64,000 nt of DNA from Wocania ichthyoenteri Th78 (GTDB lineage: Bacteria; Bacteroidota; Bacteroidia; Flavobacteriales; Flavobacteriaceae), in assembly GCF_000789235.1 (NCBI RefSeq), contig NZ_KN525716.1:1819169-1883168 (forward strand). The letters run 5' to 3'. This document shows positions 1-9,940 of the stretch, piece by piece. A program made the translations under genes and the position numbers. The notes under the pieces are model-generated. The model had not been told where the DNA came from. It saw nothing but the letters and a program-made list of their open reading frames with translations, and searched no databases. Each line of letters begins with the position of its first letter. The first letter of the stretch is position 1.

Positions 1-2253
1 ATTAAACTTTGAATAATTACTGTGTAATCTTCTACTTCTCCATATTGAAATGATTCGCAAGCTGTTGGAATCGCATTATACTTCATGGAAACACGCATTC
101 TTGTAGAACCTTCAACTGCTCCAGATGGTATGGTAAAATCCCCACTAACTGGTGTTGTTTTAGTTCGAGCATTAGTCCAAACTTGTTCGCCAGCATCATC
201 AAAATCACCATCAATATTATAATCAATCCAAACAGAATATCCTTCATTATAAACCGTTCCTGTCCAAGTTGGTGTAACTATAATTGTAAATTGAGTGTCT
301 TTAGTTAACGTTGTTGAAACACTTGTAAAATCAGTATAGAATTGTGCGCCAGAACTATTATCAATAGTATTTAATTGTACTCTGCCAATATATTCATCGT
401 TAACATTCGTGCTAGCAGAATCACAATAATTTAACTGCACATTTGTAGTTGTAAAATTGACAGAAGCACTATAAGGCGAACTACTTCCTCCATTACAATT
501 ACTTCTAACTTGAGCTTCGTATTGTGTTAGGGCGGTTAAACCTGTTAAATTAGTAGAAGCATCTGTTAGCCCGTTTACATCTGTCCAAGTAGACGATCCC
601 ACTTCTCTATACCTTAAATCATAAGTTGCACCAGAAGTAGCATCCCAACTTAATGATACAGATGTTGCACCTAAATTAAAAGCATTTAATCCCGTAGGAG
701 CAACTGCTCCAATTGGTGTTAATAAAACATCTGCTAAAGTAATCGTTTGATAATCTGAAATTGTTTGACCAGTTAAAGTAGCTGATTGGTAGCAAGGTGC
801 TTCAAAAAGAATATCATAGGTTCCTGCTTTTATTGGCCTATAATAATCGCCGTGAGAAATATCTGTTACAGTATGCGAACCATAAGCATCATGACCAACA
901 ATAGTTACTGTGGCATCAATAGGATTGTTTGTATTAGCATCTTTTACAGCTCCTCTAAAACCATAAGTGCCTTGAGTTAAATAATCTAACAATGCATCAC
1001 GATTGTAAAGCCAATAATTTACCAATTGGCTTTCGGGTAAAATTTTGGTATCCGATAGTTCTACAGTAATCTCTCTACACTGGTGGTAAAAGTTCATAAA
1101 ATCTTGTCTGCCTCCGTAAACACGATACCATTCTGCACCATGAGTTACACCAGGGCTAGGGTAGACATTACTGTCATCATCAGCGGTCATGTATGTTGTA
1201 TCTCCTAAAGCATCGCTATCATTTTGCGCATGAGTTGCATATTCAACACCTGTAAATTCAAACCAATTCCCGTCAGGATGTGTGTATTGACTAACATAAG
1301 CATTATCAAAAGGATAGTTTACCAATTCGGTACCACCATGAAAATTGGCAGAAATAACAAAATGATTTGCATCGGCCAGAGCCATAAACGCTAAAGTTTC
1401 TGTTTGGTACGCATTGCCATCGGTATGAGCTCCTTGTACGTTATCAGGATAATTTCTATTTAAATCTACGTTATTAGCATTGCCCCTTCTGGCATTGACA
1501 ACCGAAGTATTGCTAGTACTATTATGATATGTTCCATCTGGATTAGCGTTAGGGTTAATCCAAATTTCAGCATTTTCTACTAAGTTTTTAACTCTTGCAT
1601 GATCTGCATGTCCAGGATTTGAATATACCGTTAAAATATAATCTATTAAACTTAACATCATAGGATAGCCTGCAATTTCATCACCATGCATAGATGAAGT
1701 AAACAATAGTTTTGGTTCTTGCTCGTCAGTTGCAACATTATCTGATATTTTCACAAATAATAATTCTTTGTCGCCTTGAGTCGTTGTACCAATACTAAAT
1801 TTATCAACCAAAGTAGGGTAATCATTTTCAAAATCCTGCATTTGTTGAGCATATTGAGCATAAGTTGGATAATTAGCCACAGGAAAAGTAAGCGTGTTGG
1901 CAAGACCTTTTGCCGAAAGACCTTTTGAAGATTTAGATTTATTATCATAAATTAAATTTGCATCTACTTCATTTTCGCTCACTGGGACTTGAAAAGGAAT
2001 GTTTTTAGATTCAAATACTCTAAATTGTTTTTCATTTGCCCAAGCCTTAACCGTTTTAGTTTTCGAATCATAGTTTACTATAGAGAAGTCTTTAGTATAA
2101 TTATCGATTTCATGTTGGCTACTAACTTTAAACGTAAAGGTTAATTCGCCTTTAGTAGACAAGTATTTTTCTGCTTTCTGCGCATCATTCTTTTGAGAGA
2201 ACACAAAAGTAACATTCAATAAGATTACAAGTGATAGTAATAATTTTTTCATA
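1..2253 (-). CDS. Secreted M14 zinc carboxypeptidase with FN3 and GEVED-type domains (partial, 3' end outside window)
   Basis: The frame is open from an ATG at 2253 to the left edge, giving about 751 codons with no stop in the window. An N-terminal signal peptide (MKKLLLSLVILLNVTFVFS) predicts export. The peptidase domain shows the M14 zinc motif HGDE near residue 190, a second His in NFHGGTE near 305 and the catalytic-Glu region EITVELSD near 395. After it come a carboxypeptidase-regulatory-like beta domain (about 427-510), a fibronectin type III domain (about 516-600) and a GEVED-type domain ending in GEVEDYTV. M14 enzymes remove C-terminal residues from peptides, so a role in extracellular protein degradation is likely. 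The missing C-terminus probably carries further beta domains and perhaps a type IX secretion sorting domain, which is inference. Upstream, 780 bp separate it from scoB. Confidence 0.9.
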
Positions 2254-2704
2254 ATGGTTGGCTATTTGGTTAAAAGTTAGTTTGAAAATAGTAGTTTTTT
2301 AAAGATTAAAAATGTTTTTTATGGATAATTTTTATTCAATATGGTTTTTTACGGATAACCCATAATTTATATGTAGAAAAAGCTTACTTTTTGTGTTTTT
2401 TCTTTATAAAAATTATTATTATTCAATAAATCTAAAAAAAACTCAGCGGTCGAAGCTTTTATAGTAAACAAAATAATCTATAATTTATTAAATAGAAGAA
2501 TGAAATAGTAGTCTAGATATAACTATAGTTTTACAAATTAAACTCATCATAATACAACGAATCATTTTTTGCTTGAAACTGCTTTTTTGCAAAACTCAAA
2601 ATTTTTAAATTTACTAGATGATCTAAATGTATGTTTGCTCAATTATTAGCTAAGACCATAAGTGATAAAAAGGAATTAAATAGTGTAGATATTATCTTTA
2701 ATAA

Positions 2705-2760
2705 AACTAAAAAAGTATTTATGCTATCTTATAAATTATAGCATAAATACTTTTTTAGTT
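2705..2760. terminator. Perfect 23-bp inverted repeat, probable bidirectional terminator
   Basis: The arms at 2705-2727 and 2738-2760 are exact reverse complements around a 10-nt loop. Each arm has an A6/T6 tract near its outer end, so either strand gives a stem followed by T residues. It lies between the scoAB operon (minus strand, about 270 nt upstream) and the region preceding the carboxypeptidase gene. The stop codon of the 40-residue ORF lies at its inner edge. A terminator is the simplest reading; a mobile-element remnant is possible. Confidence 0.6.
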
Positions 2761-2858
2761 AAATACAGCAAGCTTTTTAAAAACCTTAAGTTTTCTCTAA
2801 GTGTTTCTTTTAATTTGCTTTCATTAAATGTAGGTTGTTCAGGTAGATTTGATTCCAT
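2736..2858 (-). CDS. Possible 40-residue small protein (hypothetical)
   Basis: An ATG at 2858 opens a 40-codon frame beginning MESNLPEQPTFNESKLK and continuing with an amphipathic, Lys/Leu-rich segment. Its TAA at 2736-2738 lies in the loop and first base of the right arm of the perfect inverted repeat. There is no recognisable family and no clear ribosome binding site. It may be a real small gene with its own terminator, the 5' remnant of a decayed gene, or chance. The composition looks protein-like, but the length gives little statistical support. Confidence 0.25.
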   Translation of the reverse strand: MESNLPEQPTFNESKLKETLRENLRFLKSLLYLTKKVFML

Positions 2859-3032
2859 AATTCTGTAGGTTAAGTTTAATGATAGATTTGGGAAAATCTT
2901 AAATTTGACTTGGTTAATTTGGGACAGTAAATATGGAACTTATTTTTAAATAATCAGATTAAAAACATATAAAATCGATAAAATGTAAATTATTTTAACA
3001 TTTAACATGCTTTTAGTCGGTCATCTTATTTT

Positions 3033-3686
3033 TTACAAACTCATTTCAGGAATATCGCCTTCAATAATCAACGTACCTTGGGTAGCGTTTTTAATATCTT
3101 CAACTGTAACTCCTGGAGCGCGTTCTAAAAGTTTAAAGCCTTTTTGTGTTACTTCTAAAACAGCTAAATTGGTGACTACCTTTTTTACACAACCAACACC
3201 AGTTAATGGTAGCGAACATTTTTTTAATAATTTTGACTCTCCTTTTTTATTAGTATGCATCATGGCTACAATAATGTTTTCGGCACTTGCAACTAAATCC
3301 ATGGCGCCTCCCATGCCTTTTACCATACGCCCTGGAATTTTCCAATTAGCAATATCCCCATTTTCAGCAACTTCCATCGCTCCTAAAATGGTTAAATCTA
3401 CATGTTGACCACGAATCATTGAAAAGCTCATAGCAGAATCAAAAAAACTAGCTCCTGGCAATGTGGTTATAGTTTGTTTACCTGCGTTAATAATATCAGC
3501 ATCTTCTTCTCCTTCAAAAGGAAATGGCCCCATACCTAAAACACCATTTTCACTTTGAAATTCAACTTCAATATCGTTTCTCACATAATTTGCAACTAAC
3601 GTAGGAATACCAATTCCTAAATTAACATAATAACCATCTTTTACTTCTTTAGCTATTCGCTTTGCTATACCTGTTTTATCTAACAT
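3033..3686 (-). CDS. scoB: 3-oxoacid CoA-transferase subunit B
   Basis: This is subunit B of a succinyl-CoA:3-ketoacid (acetoacetate) CoA-transferase, which moves CoA between succinyl-CoA and acetoacetate in ketone-body or short-chain acid metabolism. The family signature SENGVLGMGP is present, with Glu46 as the expected covalent catalytic residue, and the length of 217 residues is normal. I start at the ATG at 3686. The frame also offers a TTG two codons upstream that would overlap scoA, but the ATG lies two bases after the scoA stop, typical of translational coupling. It forms an operon with scoA. Which 3-oxoacid is used is inferred from the family, not from the sequence. Confidence 0.92.
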   Translation of the reverse strand: MLDKTGIAKRIAKEVKDGYYVNLGIGIPTLVANYVRNDIEVEFQSENGVLGMGPFPFEGEEDADIINAGKQTITTLPGASFFDSAMSFSMIRGQHVDLTILGAMEVAENGDIANWKIPGRMVKGMGGAMDLVASAENIIVAMMHTNKKGESKLLKKCSLPLTGVGCVKKVVTNLAVLEVTQKGFKLLERAPGVTVEDIKNATQGTLIIEGDIPEMSL

Positions 3687-3688
3687 AA

Positions 3689-4390
3689 TCAATCTCTTTG
3701 TCTAACTGTTCTTTGTTCAATGCGCTTTTCATATGTTTCTCCTTGGAAAATACGTTGCACAAAAATTCCTGGAATGTGTATTTGATTTGGATCTAGGCTT
3801 CCAAGAGGCACTAACTCTTCTACCTCAGCGACTGTTATTTTTGCTGCACCGCACATGTTTGGATTGAAATTTCTAGCAGTACCTTTAAAAATTAAATTAC
3901 CTGCCGCATCACCTTTCCATGCTTTTACAAAAGCAAAATCAGCATCAAAGGCATGTTCTAAAACATACATTTTTCCATTAAATTCTCGTGTTTCTTTATC
4001 ATCGGCAACTTCTGTCCCAAAACCTGCAGGCGTATAAATAGCAGGAAAACCTGCTTGTGCTGCACGACAACGTTCTGCTAATGTACCTTGAGGTATTAAC
4101 TCAACATCTAATTCTCCCGAAAGCATTTGTCGTTCAAACTCATCATTTTCTCCCACATAAGACGACACCATTTTTTTTATTTGTTTCTTTTGAAGTAATA
4201 AGCCCAATCCAAAATCATCTACTCCAGCATTATTAGAAATACAGGTTAACTCTTTCACTCCAAGTTTTACTAGTTCTGCTATGGCATTTTCCGGGATTCC
4301 GCTAAGTCCAAAACCACCAAGCATAAAAGTCATATTATCTTTAACGCCTTGAAGCGCTTCTTGAACGTTGGCTACTTTCTTATTAATCAT
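3689..4390 (-). CDS. scoA: 3-oxoacid CoA-transferase subunit A
   Basis: This is the alpha subunit of the two-chain CoA-transferase encoded with scoB. The N-terminus carries the family's glycine-rich segment ([16 protein letters not shown], about residues 22-37), which helps bind CoA. The length of 233 residues matches stand-alone A subunits. The gene is followed within two bases by scoB, so co-translation is likely. Upstream, a strong intrinsic terminator (4457-4480) ends the penicillin-binding protein transcript, so scoAB should have its own promoter in 4391-4456; I saw no exact consensus box there. Confidence 0.92.
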   Translation of the reverse strand: MINKKVANVQEALQGVKDNMTFMLGGFGLSGIPENAIAELVKLGVKELTCISNNAGVDDFGLGLLLQKKQIKKMVSSYVGENDEFERQMLSGELDVELIPQGTLAERCRAAQAGFPAIYTPAGFGTEVADDKETREFNGKMYVLEHAFDADFAFVKAWKGDAAGNLIFKGTARNFNPNMCGAAKITVAEVEELVPLGSLDPNQIHIPGIFVQRIFQGETYEKRIEQRTVRQRD

Positions 4391-4456
4391 TAAGTTTCTT
4401 TTTATGTTGCATAAAATTACGAATAATTGAATAATAACATCAAAATATTATCAAAT

Positions 4457-4480
4457 AAAAAACCATTCTAAAAGAATGGC
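4457..4480 (-). terminator. Intrinsic terminator downstream of the PBP1A gene
   Basis: On the minus strand, a 7-bp stem (CCATTCT/AGAATGG, 4463-4479) with a 3-nt loop is followed by six T residues (4457-4462). It lies 48 bp after the PBP gene stop and before scoA, marking the end of the gldH-PBP transcript. Confidence 0.8.
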
Positions 4481-4527
4481 TTGAAATTTTAAGAATACAA
4501 TTAAATAAAATGTATAAGAATATGGAA

Positions 4528-6876
4528 TTAATTAAAATCTAAATCATCAGGAATAGCATCGCTTCCATCATCAATAACAGTTTTATCTTTAGCTTTAGAG
4601 CAATCAACAAGTATTGAAAGGTTTGTTGGTTCTTCAAAGTCTGCTTTAGAAATATTTAAAGTTTCATCGGCGTAACAGCTTTTCATATAAACACCCCAAA
4701 TTGGTAATGCCATAGCTGCTCCTTGACCGTAAGTAATACTTTTAAAATGTATAGATCTTTCTTCACCGCCAACCCAAACACCTGTTACCAAATTTGGCAC
4801 CATGCCCATAAACCACCCATCACTTTGGTTTTGTGTTGTTCCTGTTTTTCCAGCTATTGGATTCTCGAATTCGTAAGGATAGCCTGTAACCACTTCTCTA
4901 TAATCTGGTCTATAAGCATCTGCTCCTTTTGTTCGTAAACGAGCTCCTGAACCTGATTGTGTAACACCTTCCATAAGTTTTACAGTAACATAAGCGGTTT
5001 CTTCGCTTAAAACATCGTTGGTTTCTGGAGTAAATTGATATAAAATAGTACCGTTTTTATCTTCAATACTAGTTACCATAACAGGTTTTGTATACACGCC
5101 TTTATTAGCAAAGGTTGAGTAGGCGCCAACCATTTCGTATACACTTAAATCTGGAGTTCCTAAAGCAATAGATGGCACTGGAGGAATATCAGACTCTATA
5201 CCTAATTTTCTAGCTAAGTCTACAACGGTTTGTGGTCCAACTTTATCAATTAATCTAGCTGTAATGGTATTAACAGAGTTTGCTAAGGCGTTTTTTAATG
5301 TTCTGTTTCCTCCATAATCATTATCGCCTCCAGAATTTTTAGGGCACCATTCTTTTACATTTCCATGTTTATTTGCTTCTATACAAAAAGGGGTATCTGG
5401 AAATTCGTCGCAAGGAGATAAATGCAACTGATCTATGGCTGTAGCATAAACTAAAGGCTTAAAAGTAGAGCCTATTTGACGCTTACCTTGCTTTACCATA
5501 TCGTATTGAAAATGTCTATAATTCATGCCGCCAACCCAAGCTTTTACATGACCTGTTTGTGGGTTCATAGACATCATACCTGGTCGTAAAAACGATTTGT
5601 AATAACGTATAGAATCGATAGGCTTCATTATAGTATCTCTTTCTGAAGGCTTACCATCTTTCCATTCGAAAACAGTCATTTGAACTGGCTTATAAAATGA
5701 AGCTTCAATTTCTTTATCAGTTTTTTTTAAATCGTACTTCATGTGCCTCCTACGCTCTGATTGCCTCATAGAATTTCGTAGTAAAGTATCAATAGCGCCT
5801 TTAGTTAAATCTAAAAATGGTGCTGTAGGATTTCTATCAGGTGTGTTTTGATGGAAAAACTCAGCTTGTAGCCTAGGCATGTGTTGTTGTACTGCGTCTT
5901 CTGCATATTTTTGCATACGAGAATCGATAGTAGTATAAATTTTTAAACCATCATTATATAAACTATATTTTGTGCCATCTGGTTTTGGGTTCTTATTTAT
6001 CCAATCTTTCATAAAACCAGAAAGGTAGCCTCTAAAATAAGTTGCGATACCATCACGGTGAGATTGTGGTGTATAATTTAAATCTAAATCTGTTTTTTGA
6101 AGTGAATCTTTAATAGTTTCAGTTATGTAACCATATTTTTCCATCTGAGACAACACCACATTCCGTCTGTTTTTTACACCTACTGAATTCCTTCTTGGGT
6201 TATAAAGAGATGAATTAACAAACATCCCAACCAACATAGCAGCTTCTTTTATATCCAAGTCAATAGGTTCTTTATCAAAATAAATACGAGATGCGCTTCG
6301 AATACCATCACCATTATTACCAAAATCATAAATGTTGAAATATTGTGCCATAATCTCTTCTTTAGTGTACTGGCGCTCTAAACGTGTTGCGATAACCCAT
6401 TCTTTTATTTTTTGAGTATACTTATCCAATTTTTTGGATCTTACACCAATAAATAGTTGTCGTGCTAATTGCTGAGAAATTGTACTGGCGCCTCCTCTTT
6501 TTCCTAAAAAGGCAAAGGCTCTTAATGTGCCTCGGGCATCAATACCAGAATGCTCATGAAAACGGGCATCTTCAGTAGCAATTAATGCATCTACTAAATG
6601 TTGAGATAAATCGTCATAACCTACAGGTGTTCTATTATCATTAAAATAAAATTTTCCTAAGGTTTCACCATCAGCAGAAATAATTTCAGTTGCCAAATGG
6701 GTTTTAGGGTTTTCTAATTGGGTATGATCTGGCATCTCTCCAAGCCAACCCCATGAAGCTGCTAAAAATATTAGTATTACCGTAAGAATGCCTCCTGAAA
6801 ACAGTATCCAAAACCAACGGATATATTTTGAAAAATCTTGACTTGCTTTTGCTTGTTTCTTTTTTGCTTTTGCCAT
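4528..6876 (-). CDS. mrcA: Class A penicillin-binding protein 1A (bifunctional transglycosylase/transpeptidase)
   Basis: The 782-residue product polymerises lipid II and cross-links peptidoglycan. A cytoplasmic Lys-rich tail and one membrane segment (about residues 20-45) anchor it in the inner membrane. The GT51 domain shows EDARFHEHSG (catalytic Glu102), GGASTISQQLARQL and KEEIMAQYFN. The transpeptidase domain shows the active-site tetrad STFK (Ser470), SVN in the ALANSVNT segment, and KTGTT. All three transpeptidase motifs are intact, so both activities are expected. The gene lies 65 bp downstream of gldH in the same orientation and ends at a clear terminator, so it is probably the last gene of a ricT-gldH-mrcA operon. 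Confidence 0.95.
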   Translation of the reverse strand: MAKAKKKQAKASQDFSKYIRWFWILFSGGILTVILIFLAASWGWLGEMPDHTQLENPKTHLATEIISADGETLGKFYFNDNRTPVGYDDLSQHLVDALIATEDARFHEHSGIDARGTLRAFAFLGKRGGASTISQQLARQLFIGVRSKKLDKYTQKIKEWVIATRLERQYTKEEIMAQYFNIYDFGNNGDGIRSASRIYFDKEPIDLDIKEAAMLVGMFVNSSLYNPRRNSVGVKNRRNVVLSQMEKYGYITETIKDSLQKTDLDLNYTPQSHRDGIATYFRGYLSGFMKDWINKNPKPDGTKYSLYNDGLKIYTTIDSRMQKYAEDAVQQHMPRLQAEFFHQNTPDRNPTAPFLDLTKGAIDTLLRNSMRQSERRRHMKYDLKKTDKEIEASFYKPVQMTVFEWKDGKPSERDTIMKPIDSIRYYKSFLRPGMMSMNPQTGHVKAWVGGMNYRHFQYDMVKQGKRQIGSTFKPLVYATAIDQLHLSPCDEFPDTPFCIEANKHGNVKEWCPKNSGGDNDYGGNRTLKNALANSVNTITARLIDKVGPQTVVDLARKLGIESDIPPVPSIALGTPDLSVYEMVGAYSTFANKGVYTKPVMVTSIEDKNGTILYQFTPETNDVLSEETAYVTVKLMEGVTQSGSGARLRTKGADAYRPDYREVVTGYPYEFENPIAGKTGTTQNQSDGWFMGMVPNLVTGVWVGGEERSIHFKSITYGQGAAMALPIWGVYMKSCYADETLNISKADFEEPTNLSILVDCSKAKDKTVIDDGSDAIPDDLDFN

Positions 6877-6896
6877 TTAATTTTGAATATTAAATA

Positions 6897-6943
6897 CTTC
6901 TCGATACAATTCCTCATGCTTCGGAATCACTCGAAGTGACATT
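6897..6943. repeat. Dispersed intergenic repeat unit (CTTCTCGATAC...CTCGAAGTGACATT)
   Basis: This roughly 47-bp element fills the gap between gldH and mrcA and touches the gldH stop codon. Its ends, CTTCTCGATAC and CTCGAAGTGAC, together with related pieces elsewhere in the window (25822, 29542, and fragments near 26949 and 30466), suggest a short dispersed repeat family. The relationship is judged by eye. Confidence 0.45.
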
Positions 6944-7436
6944 AATTTTTTTGTGGTTTTTCAATCCTAAAGCCAATATCTGTAACACCTTCTAAATCAA
7001 CAACGCCATTAACTTTTCCGTTTTCTCGCATGGCGTGCTGAATGTTAACCATGTATTCTCCTGCTTCTTTAAAAACAACTTGTTCTTTATACCAAAGCTT
7101 GTTTTCTTTAACACCAGTTATTCCTGTACCTAAAAGTTTTCCGCTTGGATCTGCCATTTTATATTCTAAAGTGTCTTTTAAAGTTTTACCATGCGGAAAA
7201 ACCATTTCGACTATTAAATACAAATTGTTAAATTTATAATCGTTCGTATTTCTTAAATTAACAAACAAATTATAAGCATTTGTAGAATCTGGCGGATTAA
7301 CCTTAAAGCTTACTATACTATCTTTATGCCACGCATTGGGAACAGATTTGTAAGTGTCGAAAACACGATTAGAATCGCATGATGTTAATACTAAAGAAAA
7401 AACTAAAGAAAACAATACCGCACTACTTCGCTTCAT
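6942..7436 (-). CDS. gldH: Gliding motility lipoprotein GldH
   Basis: The 164-residue product begins with a lipoprotein signal peptide ending at LTSC (Cys20), so it is predicted to be lipid-anchored on the periplasmic side of the envelope. Its body matches my recollection of GldH, one of the lipoproteins needed for flavobacterial gliding. Such lipoproteins are associated with the type IX secretion and gliding machinery, though the biochemical role of GldH is unknown. Its start codon lies inside the 3' end of the upstream PSP1-domain gene (14-bp overlap), which indicates translational coupling. The PBP1A gene follows. Confidence 0.85.
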   Translation of the reverse strand: MKRSSAVLFSLVFSLVLTSCDSNRVFDTYKSVPNAWHKDSIVSFKVNPPDSTNAYNLFVNLRNTNDYKFNNLYLIVEMVFPHGKTLKDTLEYKMADPSGKLLGTGITGVKENKLWYKEQVVFKEAGEYMVNIQHAMRENGKVNGVVDLEGVTDIGFRIEKPQKN

Positions 7437-8655
7437 TTTTGTTTTTTTGAGGTTTTCTTCTGTTGTTTTTGTTTCTATTATTCTGATTTGGGTTATTTGG
7501 CTTAGCGTTTTTATTTGCCTGATTCCCTTTCTTTCTATTATTTCTACGTTTATTATTACGTTTTGGACTATCGAACCTTGTTAAACTATCTTGACCTACA
7601 ACGTTCTCAAACTCTGTTTTAGTATCTTCAATAAGGTCTGAAGCGTATTCTTCAAGGCTTGCTATTTTTTTATTTTTCTTATTGGCTTCAATAATTTCAT
7701 TGGCTTGATCTGTAGTTATTTTATGCCAATTCATCCATTCCCCTTCGTAAGCATACCACATGTGTCCTTTAAAAATATCGGTTTTTTGGCAAACTGCTGT
7801 TCCTTTTTCGGTTTTAAGTTTTATATCCGTTTTTGGAAATGCTTTTAAAGCATCTAAATAGGTGTCGAGTTCGTAATTTAAACAACATTTTAGCTTACCA
7901 CATTGTCCTGCTAATTTTTGTGGATTTAAAGATAATTGCTGGTAACGCGCTGCCGATGTGCTTACCGACCTAAAGTCGGTTAACCAAGTGGAGCAGCATA
8001 ACTCTCTTCCGCAAGAACCAATACCACCAAGTCTAGCAGCTTCTTGTCGAAACCCAACTTGTTTCATTTCTATACGTGTTCTAAACTCACGTGCAAATAG
8101 TTTTATAAGCTCTCTAAAATCTACTCGCTCTTCGGCTGTATAGTAAAAAGTGGCTTTACTAGCATCGCCTTGAAATTCGATATCTGAAATTTTCATCTGC
8201 AATTTCAAATCAATAGCAAATTGACGTGCCTTAACCTTCATAGCTTCTTCTTTGTCGCGTGCTGTCGACCAAATATCAATATCTTTTTGACTTGCTTTTC
8301 GGTAAATTTTTAAAATGTCGTCGCCTGTTTCTGAAATATTTTTGCGTTTCATTTGAACACGCACCAATTCCCCCGTAAGGGTAACCATACCAATATCATG
8401 ACCAGATTGCGCCTGTGTTGCAACCACATCGCCAATGCTTAGTGTTAAGTTTTCGGTATTATGATAGTAGTTTTTTCGTCCATTTTTAAAACGAACTTCT
8501 ACCCAGTTAAAAGGTTTTTCGCCATTAGGAAGCGACATGTTTGATAGCCAATCGAAAACAGTTAGTTTATTACAACTATCTGTACCGCAAGTGCCATTGT
8601 TTTTACATCCTTTTGGTTGACCGTCTTTTCCAGTTGAACAACTGTTACAAGCCAT
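7423..8655 (-). CDS. PSP1-domain protein, RicT/YaaT-like
   Basis: The 410-residue protein has a Cys-rich N-terminus (Cys 3, 6, 17, 23 and 28), a central PSP1 domain with the characteristic GSCGRELCCSTWL and QCGKLKCCLNYE motifs, and a low-complexity Asn/Lys/Arg-rich C-terminal tail of about 45 residues. In Bacillus, RicT/YaaT is part of an Fe-S-containing complex that affects RNA maturation and development; the function in Bacteroidota is not established. The basic tail suggests nucleic-acid contact (inference), and its coding sequence overlaps the start of gldH by 14 bp. The conserved cysteines fit metal or Fe-S binding. Confidence 0.85.
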   Translation of the reverse strand: MACNSCSTGKDGQPKGCKNNGTCGTDSCNKLTVFDWLSNMSLPNGEKPFNWVEVRFKNGRKNYYHNTENLTLSIGDVVATQAQSGHDIGMVTLTGELVRVQMKRKNISETGDDILKIYRKASQKDIDIWSTARDKEEAMKVKARQFAIDLKLQMKISDIEFQGDASKATFYYTAEERVDFRELIKLFAREFRTRIEMKQVGFRQEAARLGGIGSCGRELCCSTWLTDFRSVSTSAARYQQLSLNPQKLAGQCGKLKCCLNYELDTYLDALKAFPKTDIKLKTEKGTAVCQKTDIFKGHMWYAYEGEWMNWHKITTDQANEIIEANKKNKKIASLEEYASDLIEDTKTEFENVVGQDSLTRFDSPKRNNKRRNNRKKGNQANKNAKPNNPNQNNRNKNNRRKPQKNKNEAK

Positions 8656-8795
8656 AAATTTCTATATATTGAATCCGTTAATAATCAAATTATTACGAAT
8701 GAAGGTTTATAAATCTTTTGAAACGTAAATATAAGATTATTCTAAAGACTTAAAACAAAGAATTTATAGTTGTTGGTTTTAGTTGAAGTTTGAGC

Positions 8796-9863
8796 TTATT
8801 TCTTTTTTAAAACTTCAAAAATATTTCTTAAGTCTTTTTTATAAGGCAGGTGGTCTGCACGTCCTTTTTTGAAAATATCATTACTATTACCTTGCCCTTT
8901 ACGGAGTTCTTTTTGCTCTTCGAAGGGTAATGCGTGTATGTCTTTACAATTGGTTGAACAGCAGTTATTCATTTCTGCCTTACAAGCATCACATTGAATA
9001 AATAATAAATGGCAAGCATCATTAGCACAATTAGTATGTATATCTGCAGGTTTACCACATTGATGACAACAAGCAATAACATCGTCACTAATTTTTTCAG
9101 CTCTGCGTTCATCAAAAACAAAATTTTTGCCAATAAATTTATTTTCTAAATGCTTTTCGTTTACTTGTCTTGTATACTCAATAATACCGCCTTCTAATTG
9201 ATACACATTTTTAAAACCTTTGTGCTTAAAATACGCGCTAGCTTTTTCGCAACGAATACCACCGGTGCAATACATAACTAGGTTTTTATCTTCTTTATGA
9301 TCTTTTAAATCGGCTTCAATTATGTCTAACGATTCTCTAAACGTATCAACATCTGGAGTAACGGCATTTTTAAAATGACCTATTTCACTTTCGTAATGGT
9401 TTCGCATGTCTACCAAAACCGTTTTATCGTCTTCAATAAGGCTGTTAAACTTATTTGCGTCAACATGAATGCCTTTGTTGGTAACATCAAAAGTATCATC
9501 GTTTAAACCATCTGCAACAATTTTATGACGCACTTTTACTTTAAGTTTTAAAAACGACATATTATCTTGCTCTACAGCAATATTTAAACGAATACCTTTT
9601 AAAAAATCGATAGTATCTAAATGTGTTTTAAATTCGTTAAAACGATCTGCCGGAAGTGATAGTTGCCCATTAATACCTTCGTGTGCTACGTAGATTCTAC
9701 CAAGAACATCTAAAGCGTTCCAAGCAATAAATAATTGATCTCTAAATTCTTGAGGATTGGTAATTTTAGCGTATTGATAAAAAGAAAGTGTTAATCGATC
9801 TTTACCTGCTTTTTCGATTAATTCGGCTCTTTCTTTAGCGCTTAATTTATTGTACAGTTGCAT
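8796..9863 (-). CDS. trhO: tRNA uridine(34) hydroxylase TrhO (rhodanese-related, YceA family)
   Basis: TrhO catalyses oxygen-dependent 5-hydroxylation of U34 in tRNA anticodons. The 355-residue product has an N-terminal acylphosphatase-like region, a rhodanese domain with the active-site loop CTGGIRC (Cys199 and Cys205), and a Cys-rich C-terminal segment with several CxxC pairs, likely a zinc-binding module. Its length and layout match the family. It stands alone: 140 bp separate it from ricT, and it diverges from recA. A TATTTTTG box on the minus strand (9904-9911) could be its -7 element, but I see no matching -33 element. Confidence 0.9.
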   Translation of the reverse strand: MQLYNKLSAKERAELIEKAGKDRLTLSFYQYAKITNPQEFRDQLFIAWNALDVLGRIYVAHEGINGQLSLPADRFNEFKTHLDTIDFLKGIRLNIAVEQDNMSFLKLKVKVRHKIVADGLNDDTFDVTNKGIHVDANKFNSLIEDDKTVLVDMRNHYESEIGHFKNAVTPDVDTFRESLDIIEADLKDHKEDKNLVMYCTGGIRCEKASAYFKHKGFKNVYQLEGGIIEYTRQVNEKHLENKFIGKNFVFDERRAEKISDDVIACCHQCGKPADIHTNCANDACHLLFIQCDACKAEMNNCCSTNCKDIHALPFEEQKELRKGQGNSNDIFKKGRADHLPYKKDLRNIFEVLKKK

Positions 9864-9940
9864 GCTATACTAATGCTTTAAGGTTAAAAAATATTTTAAA
9901 ATACAAAAATACAATTTTAAAAGGATAGCGCAGTATGTTG

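Larger units (their letters stand above)
2254..3032. other. Intergenic region between carboxypeptidase and scoB
   Basis: This AT-rich stretch of about 780 bp lies upstream of the carboxypeptidase gene and downstream of scoB. It holds a perfect 23-bp inverted repeat (2705-2760) and one short minus-strand ORF (2736-2858). No tRNA-like fold, IS end with target duplication, or exact TAnnTTTG promoter box was found close to the carboxypeptidase start. Confidence 0.6.

Noticed and set aside
786-980. Plus-strand ORF inside the M14 carboxypeptidase
   Set aside because: It lies entirely within a well-supported minus-strand gene and has no homology-like features.
2705-2760. Insertion-sequence terminal inverted repeats
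   Set aside because: The arms are only 10 nt apart, and no transposase or target duplication is present. A terminator is simpler, though a remnant cannot be excluded.
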